Below are positions 26,021 to 34,221 of a stretch of DNA of 48,005 nucleotides, piece after piece. The notes under the pieces are model-generated. The model saw only the letters and a program-made list of their open reading frames with translations. It made no database searches and was not told the origin of the DNA. The position numbers and the translations under genes were made by a program. Positions within the stretch are counted from its first letter, which is position 1. The number at the start of each line of letters is the position of its first letter. Source of the DNA: Thermodesulfobacteriota bacterium (GTDB taxonomy: Bacteria > Desulfobacterota > Desulfobacteria > Desulfobacterales > Desulfosudaceae). Location of the stretch: NCBI GenBank assembly GCA_040753795.1, contig JBFMDX010000027.1:1-48005 (forward strand), written 5' to 3'.

Positions 26021-26340
26021 CCCGATTTACGTCATCCGGATAAAAAGGCCCCCAGCTTTCCAGACCGCTGGATGACGGATTGTTGATCTGTCTTTTTGTA
26101 TTTTTTTGAACATATGGTATGAATTTGTGCATGTCAACCCTTTAACGCAAAAAAGTGATAGGGCAGGTAATAAACGAAACCGTTCGCAAGCTGTTGACAT
26201 GATTATTCCTCGATCGTTTTTTTTTGTGGCATTGATGGTTATATATCCGCTATATATATAGATATGAGAAATATCGTCGAGAATCATTCCCCGATATTTC
26301 CGGGTTTGCTCATCGACAAAAATCAATAGGCAGCGGTTTA
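26021..26340. other. Divergent AT-rich intergenic region
   Basis: About 320 bases separate the minus-strand LytM-like gene from the plus-strand cyclase-like gene. The region is clearly more AT-rich than its surroundings, with a run of nine to ten T near 26216 and an alternating TATA stretch at 26241-26262. It contains the promoter listed at 26232-26260. Small open frames cross it but overlap both neighbours and have no ribosome-binding site or recognisable product. Confidence 0.55.
26232..26260 (+). promoter_or_regulatory. Candidate sigma-70 promoter for the cyclase-like gene
   Basis: A -35 TTGATG (26232-26237), a 17-base spacer and a -10 TATATA (26255-26260) lie about 80 bases ahead of the ATG at 26341. 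The alternating TA stretch makes the exact -10 ambiguous. Confidence 0.5.
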
Positions 26341-28656
26341 ATGGCGGCTCTGGGAACATACATTAGGCGGATTCTGGATGAGAACGGCCCGCTTCAATTT
26401 TATCAGGTTCAGTTCAGCCTGGATAAGCTCCTGCCCGGCGTTGATAATGTCCGCTATGACGTCAATATCAGTCTTTCTTTTCGCAATATTACCACTCAAC
26501 TGGTCGATAGTCTGATCACGGCCGAGGTAAAGGCCCTCGGCGGCCGCCTGATTGGGCAGAAGGCGCTGAAGATCGACACGGACTGGAGCGAATTCCAGAA
26601 ATTTTTTGCGGAAGTCATGTTGAGCGCGGTTAACCGGGCGAAACAGTCGCACGAGCTGCAGATCGTTTCCCTGGCTCAGGCGGCGATTACCCAGATGTGC
26701 CGGGAAATAATCCAGACGCAGTTCGGAAACCTGGTCCAGCACTATCGACAGCAAATACGGAAACACGAGGTCAGCCATTCTCATGATCTTAATTACCTGT
26801 TCCTGGCCAAGGAAGAATTGGGACTGTTGCAGCAGAACCGGCTTCGGATCAGCAGCCGCGTGGCCAGAGAACTGATGAAAAATATTCTGGAATCCTGGGA
26901 GCGGGATATCCATAAAAGTTATATCGCCAATTTCGGCGACAGCTTTTCCGTTCCCAGGGAGTTTTTTTTCAACCCCGTGCTGTTCGTCAACGGCGCCATA
27001 AATGATTTTTTCATGCTCAGGGAATATGTTCTGCTGGGCCATCGCACGGGGGACCCGCTTCGCTATGACGCGCTGCTGGCCATGCTAAAGCAGTTTCTGG
27101 CGAGGACGCTTCCACGGGAGCAGAATGCCGCGGCGCCGCCGTCGACGGGTCGGCCCGACCAGCCGTCAGATCAGACGCCAACCATCATCGGCGAACAGGA
27201 AATCAGCGCTGAAATGGATCGGGAACTGGACGCCATCCTGTGCTGTGTGACCAATATCGACTTGCTGTTCGATTATTCCGGGACCATGGAGCGCTGGGAA
27301 AAAAAGAATAGGGGAAAACCCTCTGAAGAGGACGGGGATCGGATAAGGAAAATATCAATGGCCCAGAAACAGCGGCTTATCGATTTTTATGAAAGCTGCC
27401 GCCGGGCCGGACTGCTGGATCCGATCATGGCTTTTTACGGCATGCAGCCCATCCTTTCCGGTTACTGCCCCCCCCTGCTTCCTCATGATGTTCTCAATTT
27501 TTTCGTCAGCAAGGGGGAGCGGAAAAAAATTCTGGAAAAGCTGAAGCGGTTAAAAAGCCGGTCCGGTTACAATGTGTCGATCAAACCGCTTTTGCGGGCG
27601 GCCCGGTGGTACCGGGTCGTCAGGAAGTCAAAACGGCTGGATTACCTGTTGTCGTTTCTGCGGGGCTTTGCCACTTTCCATCGGGATTTTTGTAATTTTT
27701 CGCTGATTTCTGAAAACCTGCAGTGGGTCAACCTCCTTAATGACGACAAACGGATCAATCTTTCCCGCGTTAATCGCACCCTGTATGAATTTCTCCGCCC
27801 GGAAGAGCAGGCCCCTGAAAGCCGGCCCATCCGAAACCATGTGATTATTAAAGCCGACGTTAGGGGCTCGACGGAGATTACCAGTCAGCTGACTGAAAAG
27901 AAACTGAACCCGGCCTCTTATTTCAGCCTGAATTTTTTTGACCCCATCAATGAAATTCTTCCGGACTATAACGCCACCAAGGTGTTTATCGAAGGTGACG
28001 CGCTGATCCTTTCCATTGTCGAAAAGGAGAACACGCCCGAAGGATGGTACGCCGTGGCCAGAGCCTGCGGGCTGGCGATTCGCATCCTGCGGATCGTGAA
28101 ACAATATAATGAAAAGAGCCGGCAGCACCAGCTGCCGGTGCTGGAACAGGGAATCGGCATCTGTTTTCTGGACTCGCCGCCCACTTTTCTTTTTGACGGC
28201 GACAACCGGATCATGATCTCCTGGGCCATCAACCGGGCTGACCGTCTCTCCAGCTGCCATAAAGGACTTCGCAAATATCTGGAGAAGAAGACCGACATCT
28301 TCAACCTGTTTGTCTTCATGTCGTCTCTGGCGGGAGGCGCCGCTGAAGACGCCAAATATCTCCGGTATAATGTCAACGGCATCGAACTGGACGGCTTCGC
28401 CTTCAAAAAATTGTCCCGGGAAATCGACTTGAAACAACTGGTCCTGAGCATACCGGAAGTGAGCAAGGGAAAGATCAGCGTCTATACCGGTATTTTCCCC
28501 ACCCAGTCCGGTCAGTATCAGCGGATTATCGTCCGGGAGGCGATGATCCCCAAAATCCATCCCGAGACGTTCCGTCTGGAAGGAATGTCTTCGGAAAAAT
28601 ACTATGAAGTCTGCACCAGCCAGTTGATTTACGATCACATCAAAAACCTGGTCTGA
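26341..28656 (+). CDS. Large protein with C-terminal class III adenylate/guanylate cyclase-like domain
   Basis: A 771-residue protein. The N-terminal 490 residues are helical, with no signal peptide or transmembrane segment and no domain I recognise. The C-terminal part (about residues 500-690) resembles a class III nucleotide cyclase: VIIKADVRGSTEI carries the first metal Asp in the FxDxxGxT-like position, FIEGDALILSI the second, and LEQGIGIC plus WAINRADRLSSCHKG match the later strands and helix. Base-specifying residues cannot be assigned confidently. A tail of about 80 residues (KGKISVYTGIFPT onward) follows. It is a single gene with its own promoter. Product (cAMP, cGMP or none) is unknown. 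Confidence 0.75.
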   Translation: MAALGTYIRRILDENGPLQFYQVQFSLDKLLPGVDNVRYDVNISLSFRNITTQLVDSLITAEVKALGGRLIGQKALKIDTDWSEFQKFFAEVMLSAVNRAKQSHELQIVSLAQAAITQMCREIIQTQFGNLVQHYRQQIRKHEVSHSHDLNYLFLAKEELGLLQQNRLRISSRVARELMKNILESWERDIHKSYIANFGDSFSVPREFFFNPVLFVNGAINDFFMLREYVLLGHRTGDPLRYDALLAMLKQFLARTLPREQNAAAPPSTGRPDQPSDQTPTIIGEQEISAEMDRELDAILCCVTNIDLLFDYSGTMERWEKKNRGKPSEEDGDRIRKISMAQKQRLIDFYESCRRAGLLDPIMAFYGMQPILSGYCPPLLPHDVLNFFVSKGERKKILEKLKRLKSRSGYNVSIKPLLRAARWYRVVRKSKRLDYLLSFLRGFATFHRDFCNFSLISENLQWVNLLNDDKRINLSRVNRTLYEFLRPEEQAPESRPIRNHVIIKADVRGSTEITSQLTEKKLNPASYFSLNFFDPINEILPDYNATKVFIEGDALILSIVEKENTPEGWYAVARACGLAIRILRIVKQYNEKSRQHQLPVLEQGIGICFLDSPPTFLFDGDNRIMISWAINRADRLSSCHKGLRKYLEKKTDIFNLFVFMSSLAGGAAEDAKYLRYNVNGIELDGFAFKKLSREIDLKQLVLSIPEVSKGKISVYTGIFPTQSGQYQRIIVREAMIPKIHPETFRLEGMSSEKYYEVCTSQLIYDHIKNLV

Positions 28657-28681
28657 CGTCCGGCCTCGATCTCCGATTGAT

Positions 28682-29974
28682 TTATCCCAGAATTTTTATC
28701 AGGAGCGTGAAGTAACCGAAGGCGCACCCCACCAGGCACAGGCAGGGGAGCCACAGCAATCGGTATACGGAATGGAGGGTCGCCTCGAAAAAATGGTTGG
28801 ACACCAGCAGACACAGATGGACCGGTGACAGGAGTACGCCCGCAAAGCCGCAGGTGAGCGCCAGCATTACACAGGGCATCATCATCTCTGTCTGCCCCCG
28901 GGCGGCGGTCAGGGTGATCAGGATGGGGAAGGAACTGCCGACAAAAGCGACGGTGATACCGGTCAGCAGACCGACCAGAAACGGCAGGATGGCCCAGACC
29001 AGTACCAGCGGAATTTGCAGGCTGATCAGTTCGGCGCAGACAGCCGCGACCGCGCCGCTGTCCTCGAGTATTTTCTTGAAAAGCAGGATGGCGGCCATCA
29101 TATAAACCATCTGATAGACATTCGGATGCGTCATGATCCGCCACACTTCTCCCGGCGGCATGCGGTTGCTTCGCCAGACCAGCCAGTTTCCGGCGCACAG
29201 GGATACGATCAGGCCCGCTTCTTTTGCCGCGGCAACGTCCTGGTCCAGGCGGGAAAAGATCCAGCCCAGGAACATACCGGCCGCGACGACCAGCAGAATG
29301 GGGCTTATTTCCTTCAGAAACGGGCCGATTTTTTTCCCGTCGGCAGCCCCGGGAGCGGCTGGCGGAAGCCGGTCTTTTTCAACCGGCACCCAGCCGATAA
29401 AAACAACGACCAGGGTGAACGGGAGCATCATGGCGACGAACCGGGCCAGATGAATTTCGGCCAGCATGGTCGCCAGAATAACGCCGGGATACATAGGCCA
29501 CCAGTATTCCCAGATATGGCGGAACCAGTAATTGATGTAGCTCAAATGACCGGGCGGCAGATCGGACCGGCCGCCGATGTCCTTGACCATGGGGGCGGAA
29601 AAGATCGATCCGCCGGGCATGGGCAGGAGCCCGATAATCGCCGGGAACACCGCCAGGTTCAGCTTCGGGTTTTTGATCAGACCCCGGAAGGCGAACAGCA
29701 AGCGTTTCAACTGACCGGATTGCTCCAGGCTGTTGCTTAACGTCAGAATGAGGGCTACGACCAGGCAGAGCGCCACCGTCCGGGAATCGGTGAAGCAGTC
29801 GAAGAAGGCCGCGGCCGTGCCGGTAAAAGACAGCTGGAAGAGGACGGCCAGAAGAACGGCGCCGGCCATGAAGGCGTTGGCCAGGGAGATGTTCCGGCGG
29901 ATGGCGAAAATGACGACCGCGAAGGTTATCGCTGTTTTTCCCAGAGCGGGGATTTCCGGTATCATGGTCATCAC
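28682..29974 (-). CDS. DUF401 family membrane permease
   Basis: A polytopic inner-membrane protein of 430 residues with about eleven hydrophobic segments spread over its full length. It matches DUF401, which belongs to the large ion-transporter superfamily of anion/carboxylate permeases. Typical parts are IIGLLPMPGGSIFSAPMV near residue 115, and the second half-repeat with FLVGLLTGITVAFVGSSFPI. The substrate is not known for the family. It lies 30 bases downstream of the dynamin-like gene on the same strand, so the two are probably cotranscribed. Confidence 0.85.
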   Translation of the reverse strand: MMTMIPEIPALGKTAITFAVVIFAIRRNISLANAFMAGAVLLAVLFQLSFTGTAAAFFDCFTDSRTVALCLVVALILTLSNSLEQSGQLKRLLFAFRGLIKNPKLNLAVFPAIIGLLPMPGGSIFSAPMVKDIGGRSDLPPGHLSYINYWFRHIWEYWWPMYPGVILATMLAEIHLARFVAMMLPFTLVVVFIGWVPVEKDRLPPAAPGAADGKKIGPFLKEISPILLVVAAGMFLGWIFSRLDQDVAAAKEAGLIVSLCAGNWLVWRSNRMPPGEVWRIMTHPNVYQMVYMMAAILLFKKILEDSGAVAAVCAELISLQIPLVLVWAILPFLVGLLTGITVAFVGSSFPILITLTAARGQTEMMMPCVMLALTCGFAGVLLSPVHLCLLVSNHFFEATLHSVYRLLWLPCLCLVGCAFGYFTLLIKILG

Positions 29975-30004
29975 GGATGGGTGGAGACGCCGGACGGAAG
30001 TGGC

Positions 30005-31456
30005 TCAAACATCGTCGCCGCTTTGCTGGTAAGAAGATTGCCGATAGGAGAGCGCGGAACCGGGCGACCGGTCTCTTTTGGCCGCATTGATTTCGTTCAG
30101 CGCTTCGCGGATGCCTTTGGTCTCATGGCCGGCGATGTCATTAATGGCGGCGTATTCCTGTTTGACCGTCCAGAGTGAAAACACCCCGCCGGTTTTTTTC
30201 AGATAATCCAGAACCGTCACCTTGACAAACTGCCAGGTCTCTTTCCTCTTCTGGTTTTCCAGGGAGGTGAGTTCATCCGCGTTTTTCATCTGCTGCCGGT
30301 GAAAACGTGACATATAGTACTTCCGGATGAAGGAGATCCACAGGGTAAAGAAGGCGACGCCGGTTATCCCGCCGGCCAGATAGAGCATATCGGGCGTGGC
30401 CGGCAGACCGCTGGTCGTCAAGAGCAGGGCGGCGGCGCCGGCAGCCGGCAGGCTGATCATCAGGCCGGTCATCAGAAAGCGGAAGAAGGCCCCCCGTCGT
30501 TTTTGCCGGTAGGAAAGCAGCGCTTCCAGAAGGTGGGCCAGTCGGTTGCTGTGGGTCTCCAGAAAAGTGGCCAGGTTGTCCAGGTGGTACTGGGGCGCCT
30601 GCATCAGGGCCGTTTTCAATTCTTCCCGCTGGTTGTTGAGATGATGCAGGTACTCCGAGGCCCCGGTCTGGAGGGTTTTGGCCTGTTCGGCGGCCCGTTG
30701 CGAGTAGGTCAGCCGGATGGGGGGAATGTCCTTGCGGCCGGTGATCTGGGACAGGTTCCAGCACAGGGTGCCGTAAACCCGCAGCAAATCCACCAGGGAG
30801 GAGCATTCGTCGATCCGGTTGAGGACATACAACACCCGGTTTTCAAACGTATACACCGGCAGCGTGTCGCGGAGACTGATGTGCGCTTCCCGGACCGTTC
30901 CGGCCTTGTGCGGATCGAACAGAACCAGCACCAGGTCGGCCATGTGGGCGATATCTCCGACGACCTGCAGATAATCGTATCCCCGGTCGCGCTTGGTGAT
31001 GCTGTCCAGCATGCCGGGTGTGTCGATGATCGCGAAACTTTTCAGAAACGAGGCATTAATTTTTTTCAGGCAGAAATGCGAGGCGAACTGCTGGCCGTGT
31101 TTCTTCAGGGATTCAAAAGGAAATTCCGGATCGGACAGAAGGTAGTTGCCGTCTCGCTGTTCGGTGACGCGGATGTCCTTATCCGCCGGGATGGAGTCAT
31201 CATAAGTGAGAACGGTAAAGGAATCGTCCGTAGGCGCCTGTCCGGTGGCCTGGATTTCGGCGCCGATGAAGTCGTTGATGAGCGTGGATTTCCCCGATGA
31301 GTAATTGCCGATGATCAGGATAAGCGGGCGCCATTTGATATTGCTTTCCAGCGGAGTGTCGCTGTAACCGTAACGGATGGCGGCGGGCGTCAGGTGATTG
31401 GCCAGCAGGTCAAGCAGATCCGTCTGGAGCGCATGGATGTCGTCTTCTTTGTTCAT
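30005..31456 (-). CDS. Dynamin/EHD-like large GTPase with two membrane helices
   Basis: A 483-residue GTPase. The G1 loop GNYSSGKST occupies residues 50-58, G2 is a Thr in the APTDDSFTVL region, G3 reads DTPGM, and G4 reads NRID. The sequence after G1 resembles EHD and bacterial dynamin-like proteins. Two hydrophobic helices near residues 325-375 (LMTGLMISLPAAGAAALLL and YLAGGITGVAFFTLWISF) suggest a membrane hairpin as in mitofusin-type proteins, flanked by helices. It probably reshapes or senses membranes. A TTGACA on the minus strand at 31535-31540 may belong to its promoter, though the -10 is weak. DUF401 follows downstream. Confidence 0.82.
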   Translation of the reverse strand: MNKEDDIHALQTDLLDLLANHLTPAAIRYGYSDTPLESNIKWRPLILIIGNYSSGKSTLINDFIGAEIQATGQAPTDDSFTVLTYDDSIPADKDIRVTEQRDGNYLLSDPEFPFESLKKHGQQFASHFCLKKINASFLKSFAIIDTPGMLDSITKRDRGYDYLQVVGDIAHMADLVLVLFDPHKAGTVREAHISLRDTLPVYTFENRVLYVLNRIDECSSLVDLLRVYGTLCWNLSQITGRKDIPPIRLTYSQRAAEQAKTLQTGASEYLHHLNNQREELKTALMQAPQYHLDNLATFLETHSNRLAHLLEALLSYRQKRRGAFFRFLMTGLMISLPAAGAAALLLTTSGLPATPDMLYLAGGITGVAFFTLWISFIRKYYMSRFHRQQMKNADELTSLENQKRKETWQFVKVTVLDYLKKTGGVFSLWTVKQEYAAINDIAGHETKGIREALNEINAAKRDRSPGSALSYRQSSYQQSGDDV

Positions 31457-31665
31457 TGCGTCAACGTCGCCTTAATCATAATAGTTCGGGGATTGTTCCG
31501 TGATCTGTTATCTGGTATCAAAAGGTCGTTATTGTGTCAATAAATATAATGTGATATGCACACTCATCAATACTCCGTCCCGATCTCCGGGAGAAAATCG
31601 ATGTGCCCGGCACCGTACCCCGGAACAGCCGGACCGTGCCGTTATTATTAAAGAGGAGGGTTTTT

Positions 31666-32763
31666 ATGACGGATGCGCCTAACCCGATCAGGCAGTTCAA
31701 CATCGGTCACTATTTTCTGGTTTTTCTTATCGTGGTGGCGCTGTTTTTCTGCTGGCAGATCATGAAACCGTATATCGACCCGGTGATCATCGCCCTGATT
31801 CTGGCGGCCTTGACCAGTCCGGTCAACACCTGGCTGCTGAAACGATTCCGGGGGAAAGAGAATCTGGCGGCGCTGGCCTCCTGCTTTCTGTTGATTATAG
31901 TGATCGTCGTGCCGGCGGTGATTCTTCTGTCTCTGGTCATCCGGCAGGGTATCCATTCCGTCAGCGCTATTCAACACTGGATCGCGGCGGGCAATCTGAA
32001 CCGGGTCATGGACAGCCCGCTGATTACCCGGGTGATGGCCCTGGCCAACCAGTATCTGCCGGGCAATATTCTGGAAAACATCGATCTGGGATCCGCGGCC
32101 ATGCAGGTGTCTTCGTCGGCGGGTAAATGGCTGGTCAGCAAGGGCGGTTATTTCATCGGCAATATTTCTCTGGCGGCCGGTAAATTTTTCATCATGGTGT
32201 TTGTCTTTTTTTTCGCGGTCAAGGATCGAAAGCGGATTATCGATTATGTCCTTCACCTGATCCCGCTGTCGACCGAACATGAAAAGATACTGGCCAATAA
32301 AATCAAGGACGTGGCCCGTTCGGCCTTATTGGGCAGCCTGGTGACCGCCCTGGCCCAGGGGGCCGCCGGCGGAACGGCCTTCGCGATCTGCGGGCTGCCC
32401 GGATTTTTCTGGGGAGCGGTCATGGCCTTTGCCTCGCTGATTCCGGTCGTGGGAACAGCCCTGGTCTGGGTACCGGCGGCCGGATTTCTGCTGGTTTCCG
32501 GACACTGGGGGTATGCTCTGTTCATGACCCTATGGTGCGTTCTTGTCGTCGGCATGATCGACAATCTCGTCCGCCCCCTGTTCATGAGCGGCGGTGCCGG
32601 CATGAGTACCGTGCTGATTTTTTTCTCCATCCTGGGGGGGATCAGCTATTTCGGCCTGACCGGGATCCTTTACGGACCGCTGGTGTTCGGTATCACCATG
32701 GTCCTGCTTTATATTTACGATCTTGAGTTCAAAGTGTTCCTGGCCCGCCAGGATGAGTCGTAG
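31666..32763 (+). CDS. AI-2E family transporter
   Basis: A 365-residue polytopic membrane protein of the AI-2E (PerM/TqsA) family, whose members export varied small molecules or act as Na+/H+ antiporters. The ATG at 31666 follows AGAGGAGGG; an upstream extension to 31603 is not supported. About eight hydrophobic segments are seen. Family marks are YIDPVIIALILAALTSPV near the N-terminus, GLPGFFWGAVMAFASLIPVVGT and MIDNLVRPLFMSG near the C-terminus. The substrate cannot be inferred. A short GC stem followed by T residues just after the stop (32762-32780) may be a weak terminator. Confidence 0.9.
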   Translation: MTDAPNPIRQFNIGHYFLVFLIVVALFFCWQIMKPYIDPVIIALILAALTSPVNTWLLKRFRGKENLAALASCFLLIIVIVVPAVILLSLVIRQGIHSVSAIQHWIAAGNLNRVMDSPLITRVMALANQYLPGNILENIDLGSAAMQVSSSAGKWLVSKGGYFIGNISLAAGKFFIMVFVFFFAVKDRKRIIDYVLHLIPLSTEHEKILANKIKDVARSALLGSLVTALAQGAAGGTAFAICGLPGFFWGAVMAFASLIPVVGTALVWVPAAGFLLVSGHWGYALFMTLWCVLVVGMIDNLVRPLFMSGGAGMSTVLIFFSILGGISYFGLTGILYGPLVFGITMVLLYIYDLEFKVFLARQDES

Positions 32764-32941
32764 GCCGGGCCTTGTTTTTTTCTTATCGACGCTAACATTT
32801 AATTAACTTGTCAATATCGCCGGGAAAATGATAATAACAACACGGGAAATACGGGGTAACCGCGGCTAACGCAGTCTGAAAACCGGTTTCCTGCCAGTCA
32901 CGACGGTATCCTGCAGCAACGTCAATAACGCCGGCGGCGGC

Positions 32942-33583
32942 ATGAAAAGCATAACAGCACACAGGAACAATCATCAGATCAACCAGGGGCAGTTTCTGGC
33001 CTGTCATGAATGCGATCTGGTCAATCACGTCGGTCCCGTTCCCGAGGGCCGCTCCGCCGTGTGCCGTCGCTGCGGCAGCGTCCTGTTCAGCCGCAAGCCT
33101 GACAGCCTGAACCGCAGCCTGGCCCTGACAGTGACGGGACTGACACTGTTTGTTATCGCCAATGTCTACCCCCTGCTGGCGATAAAGAAAGAAGGCATCT
33201 ATCAGGCCACCACGCTGCTGGGTGGTGTCCGCGCCCTGTATGAAGGAGGTTATGGCGCGGTCGCTTTACTGGTGCTTTTTACCACCGTTCTGTTTCCTCT
33301 TTGTGAACTGCTGGTCAAACTCCATATCCTTTTTCCGTTAACACTGAACCGTCGACCCTGGAAAATGATCCCCCTGATGCATTTCCTGGAAGTCATCAGG
33401 CCCTGGGGGATGATGGAGGTATATATGCTGGGCATCCTGGTGTCCGTGGTCAAGCTGGTGAAAATGGTGACGGTGATTCCGGGAACCTCGTTGTACGCTT
33501 TTTTCGCGCTGATTTTTGTCGTGGCTGCCGGCGCCGGAACATTTGACAGCCGGGATCTGTGGAAACGGGCGGGGGAGGGATGA
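32942..33583 (+). CDS. pqiA: PqiA domain protein (first of two)
   Basis: A 213-residue inner-membrane protein equivalent to one half of E. coli PqiA/LetA. A zinc-ribbon-like cytoplasmic part (CHECD about 20-24, then CRRCG) is followed by four transmembrane helices beginning with LALTVTGLTLFVIANVYPLL. PqiA/LetA works with the MCE protein PqiB/LetB to move lipids between inner and outer membranes. In E. coli the two halves are fused in one chain; here they are separate genes. Its stop overlaps the next start (ATGA), so the set is an operon. Confidence 0.88.
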   Translation: MKSITAHRNNHQINQGQFLACHECDLVNHVGPVPEGRSAVCRRCGSVLFSRKPDSLNRSLALTVTGLTLFVIANVYPLLAIKKEGIYQATTLLGGVRALYEGGYGAVALLVLFTTVLFPLCELLVKLHILFPLTLNRRPWKMIPLMHFLEVIRPWGMMEVYMLGILVSVVKLVKMVTVIPGTSLYAFFALIFVVAAGAGTFDSRDLWKRAGEG

Positions 33584-34221
33584 TGGAACAGCCGAAAACC
33601 GCCAAAAACCTGTCCATGGCCGGATGCCATCGATGCGGCCTGCTGGTCCGTCTGCCCCGCACCGCCGCGGAAGGAGTCGCCGGCTGCCCCCGGTGCGGAG
33701 CGACGATCCATCAGCGTCGGCCCGGCAGCATCCAGCGGACGTGGGCCCTGGTCATCACGGCCCTGATTCTTTATATCCCGGCCAATGTGCTGCCGATCTC
33801 CATCACCGGCGCCATGGGCAGTTCCCACGGGGACACCATTCTCAGCGGGGTGATCTATTTTATTCAGTCCGGATCATGGCACATCGCCCTGGTGATTTTT
33901 ATCGCCAGCGTGCTGGTCCCGATGATGAAAATTCTGATTCTGGTCTTTTTACTGGTTTCGGTCCAGTGGAAGTGGCAGTGGCGCCCCCTGGACCGGACCC
34001 GTCTTTACCGGTTGATCGAGATGATCGGCCGCTGGTCCATGGTGGATATCTTTGTGATCGCCATCATGGCGGCGCTGATCAAACTGGAAGGGCTGGCCGA
34101 TTTCAAGGCCGGCCCGGCGACCATTTATTTCGCGGCGGTGGTGGTGATCACCATCCTGGCCTCGATGAGTTTTGATCCAAGACTGATCTGGGATAATATG
34201 GAGGATGAGTCCCATGAATGA
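33580..34221 (+). CDS. pqiA: PqiA domain protein (second of two)
   Basis: A second half-PqiA of 213 residues. The zinc-ribbon cysteines are CHRCG and CPRCG, followed by four transmembrane helices starting ALVITALILYIPANVLPI, which is closely parallel in layout to the preceding gene. ATG at 33580 overlaps the upstream stop and has GGGAGGG before it; an in-frame GTG at 33559 is less likely. The two halves presumably form a heterodimer that replaces the fused PqiA. The end overlaps the pqiB start. Confidence 0.88.
   Translation: MMEQPKTAKNLSMAGCHRCGLLVRLPRTAAEGVAGCPRCGATIHQRRPGSIQRTWALVITALILYIPANVLPISITGAMGSSHGDTILSGVIYFIQSGSWHIALVIFIASVLVPMMKILILVFLLVSVQWKWQWRPLDRTRLYRLIEMIGRWSMVDIFVIAIMAALIKLEGLADFKAGPATIYFAAVVVITILASMSFDPRLIWDNMEDESHE

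Noticed and set aside
26027-26359. A 110-codon minus-strand frame in the divergent intergenic region.
   Set aside because: It overlaps the start of the cyclase-like gene and the promoter region and has no ribosome-binding site or recognisable sequence.
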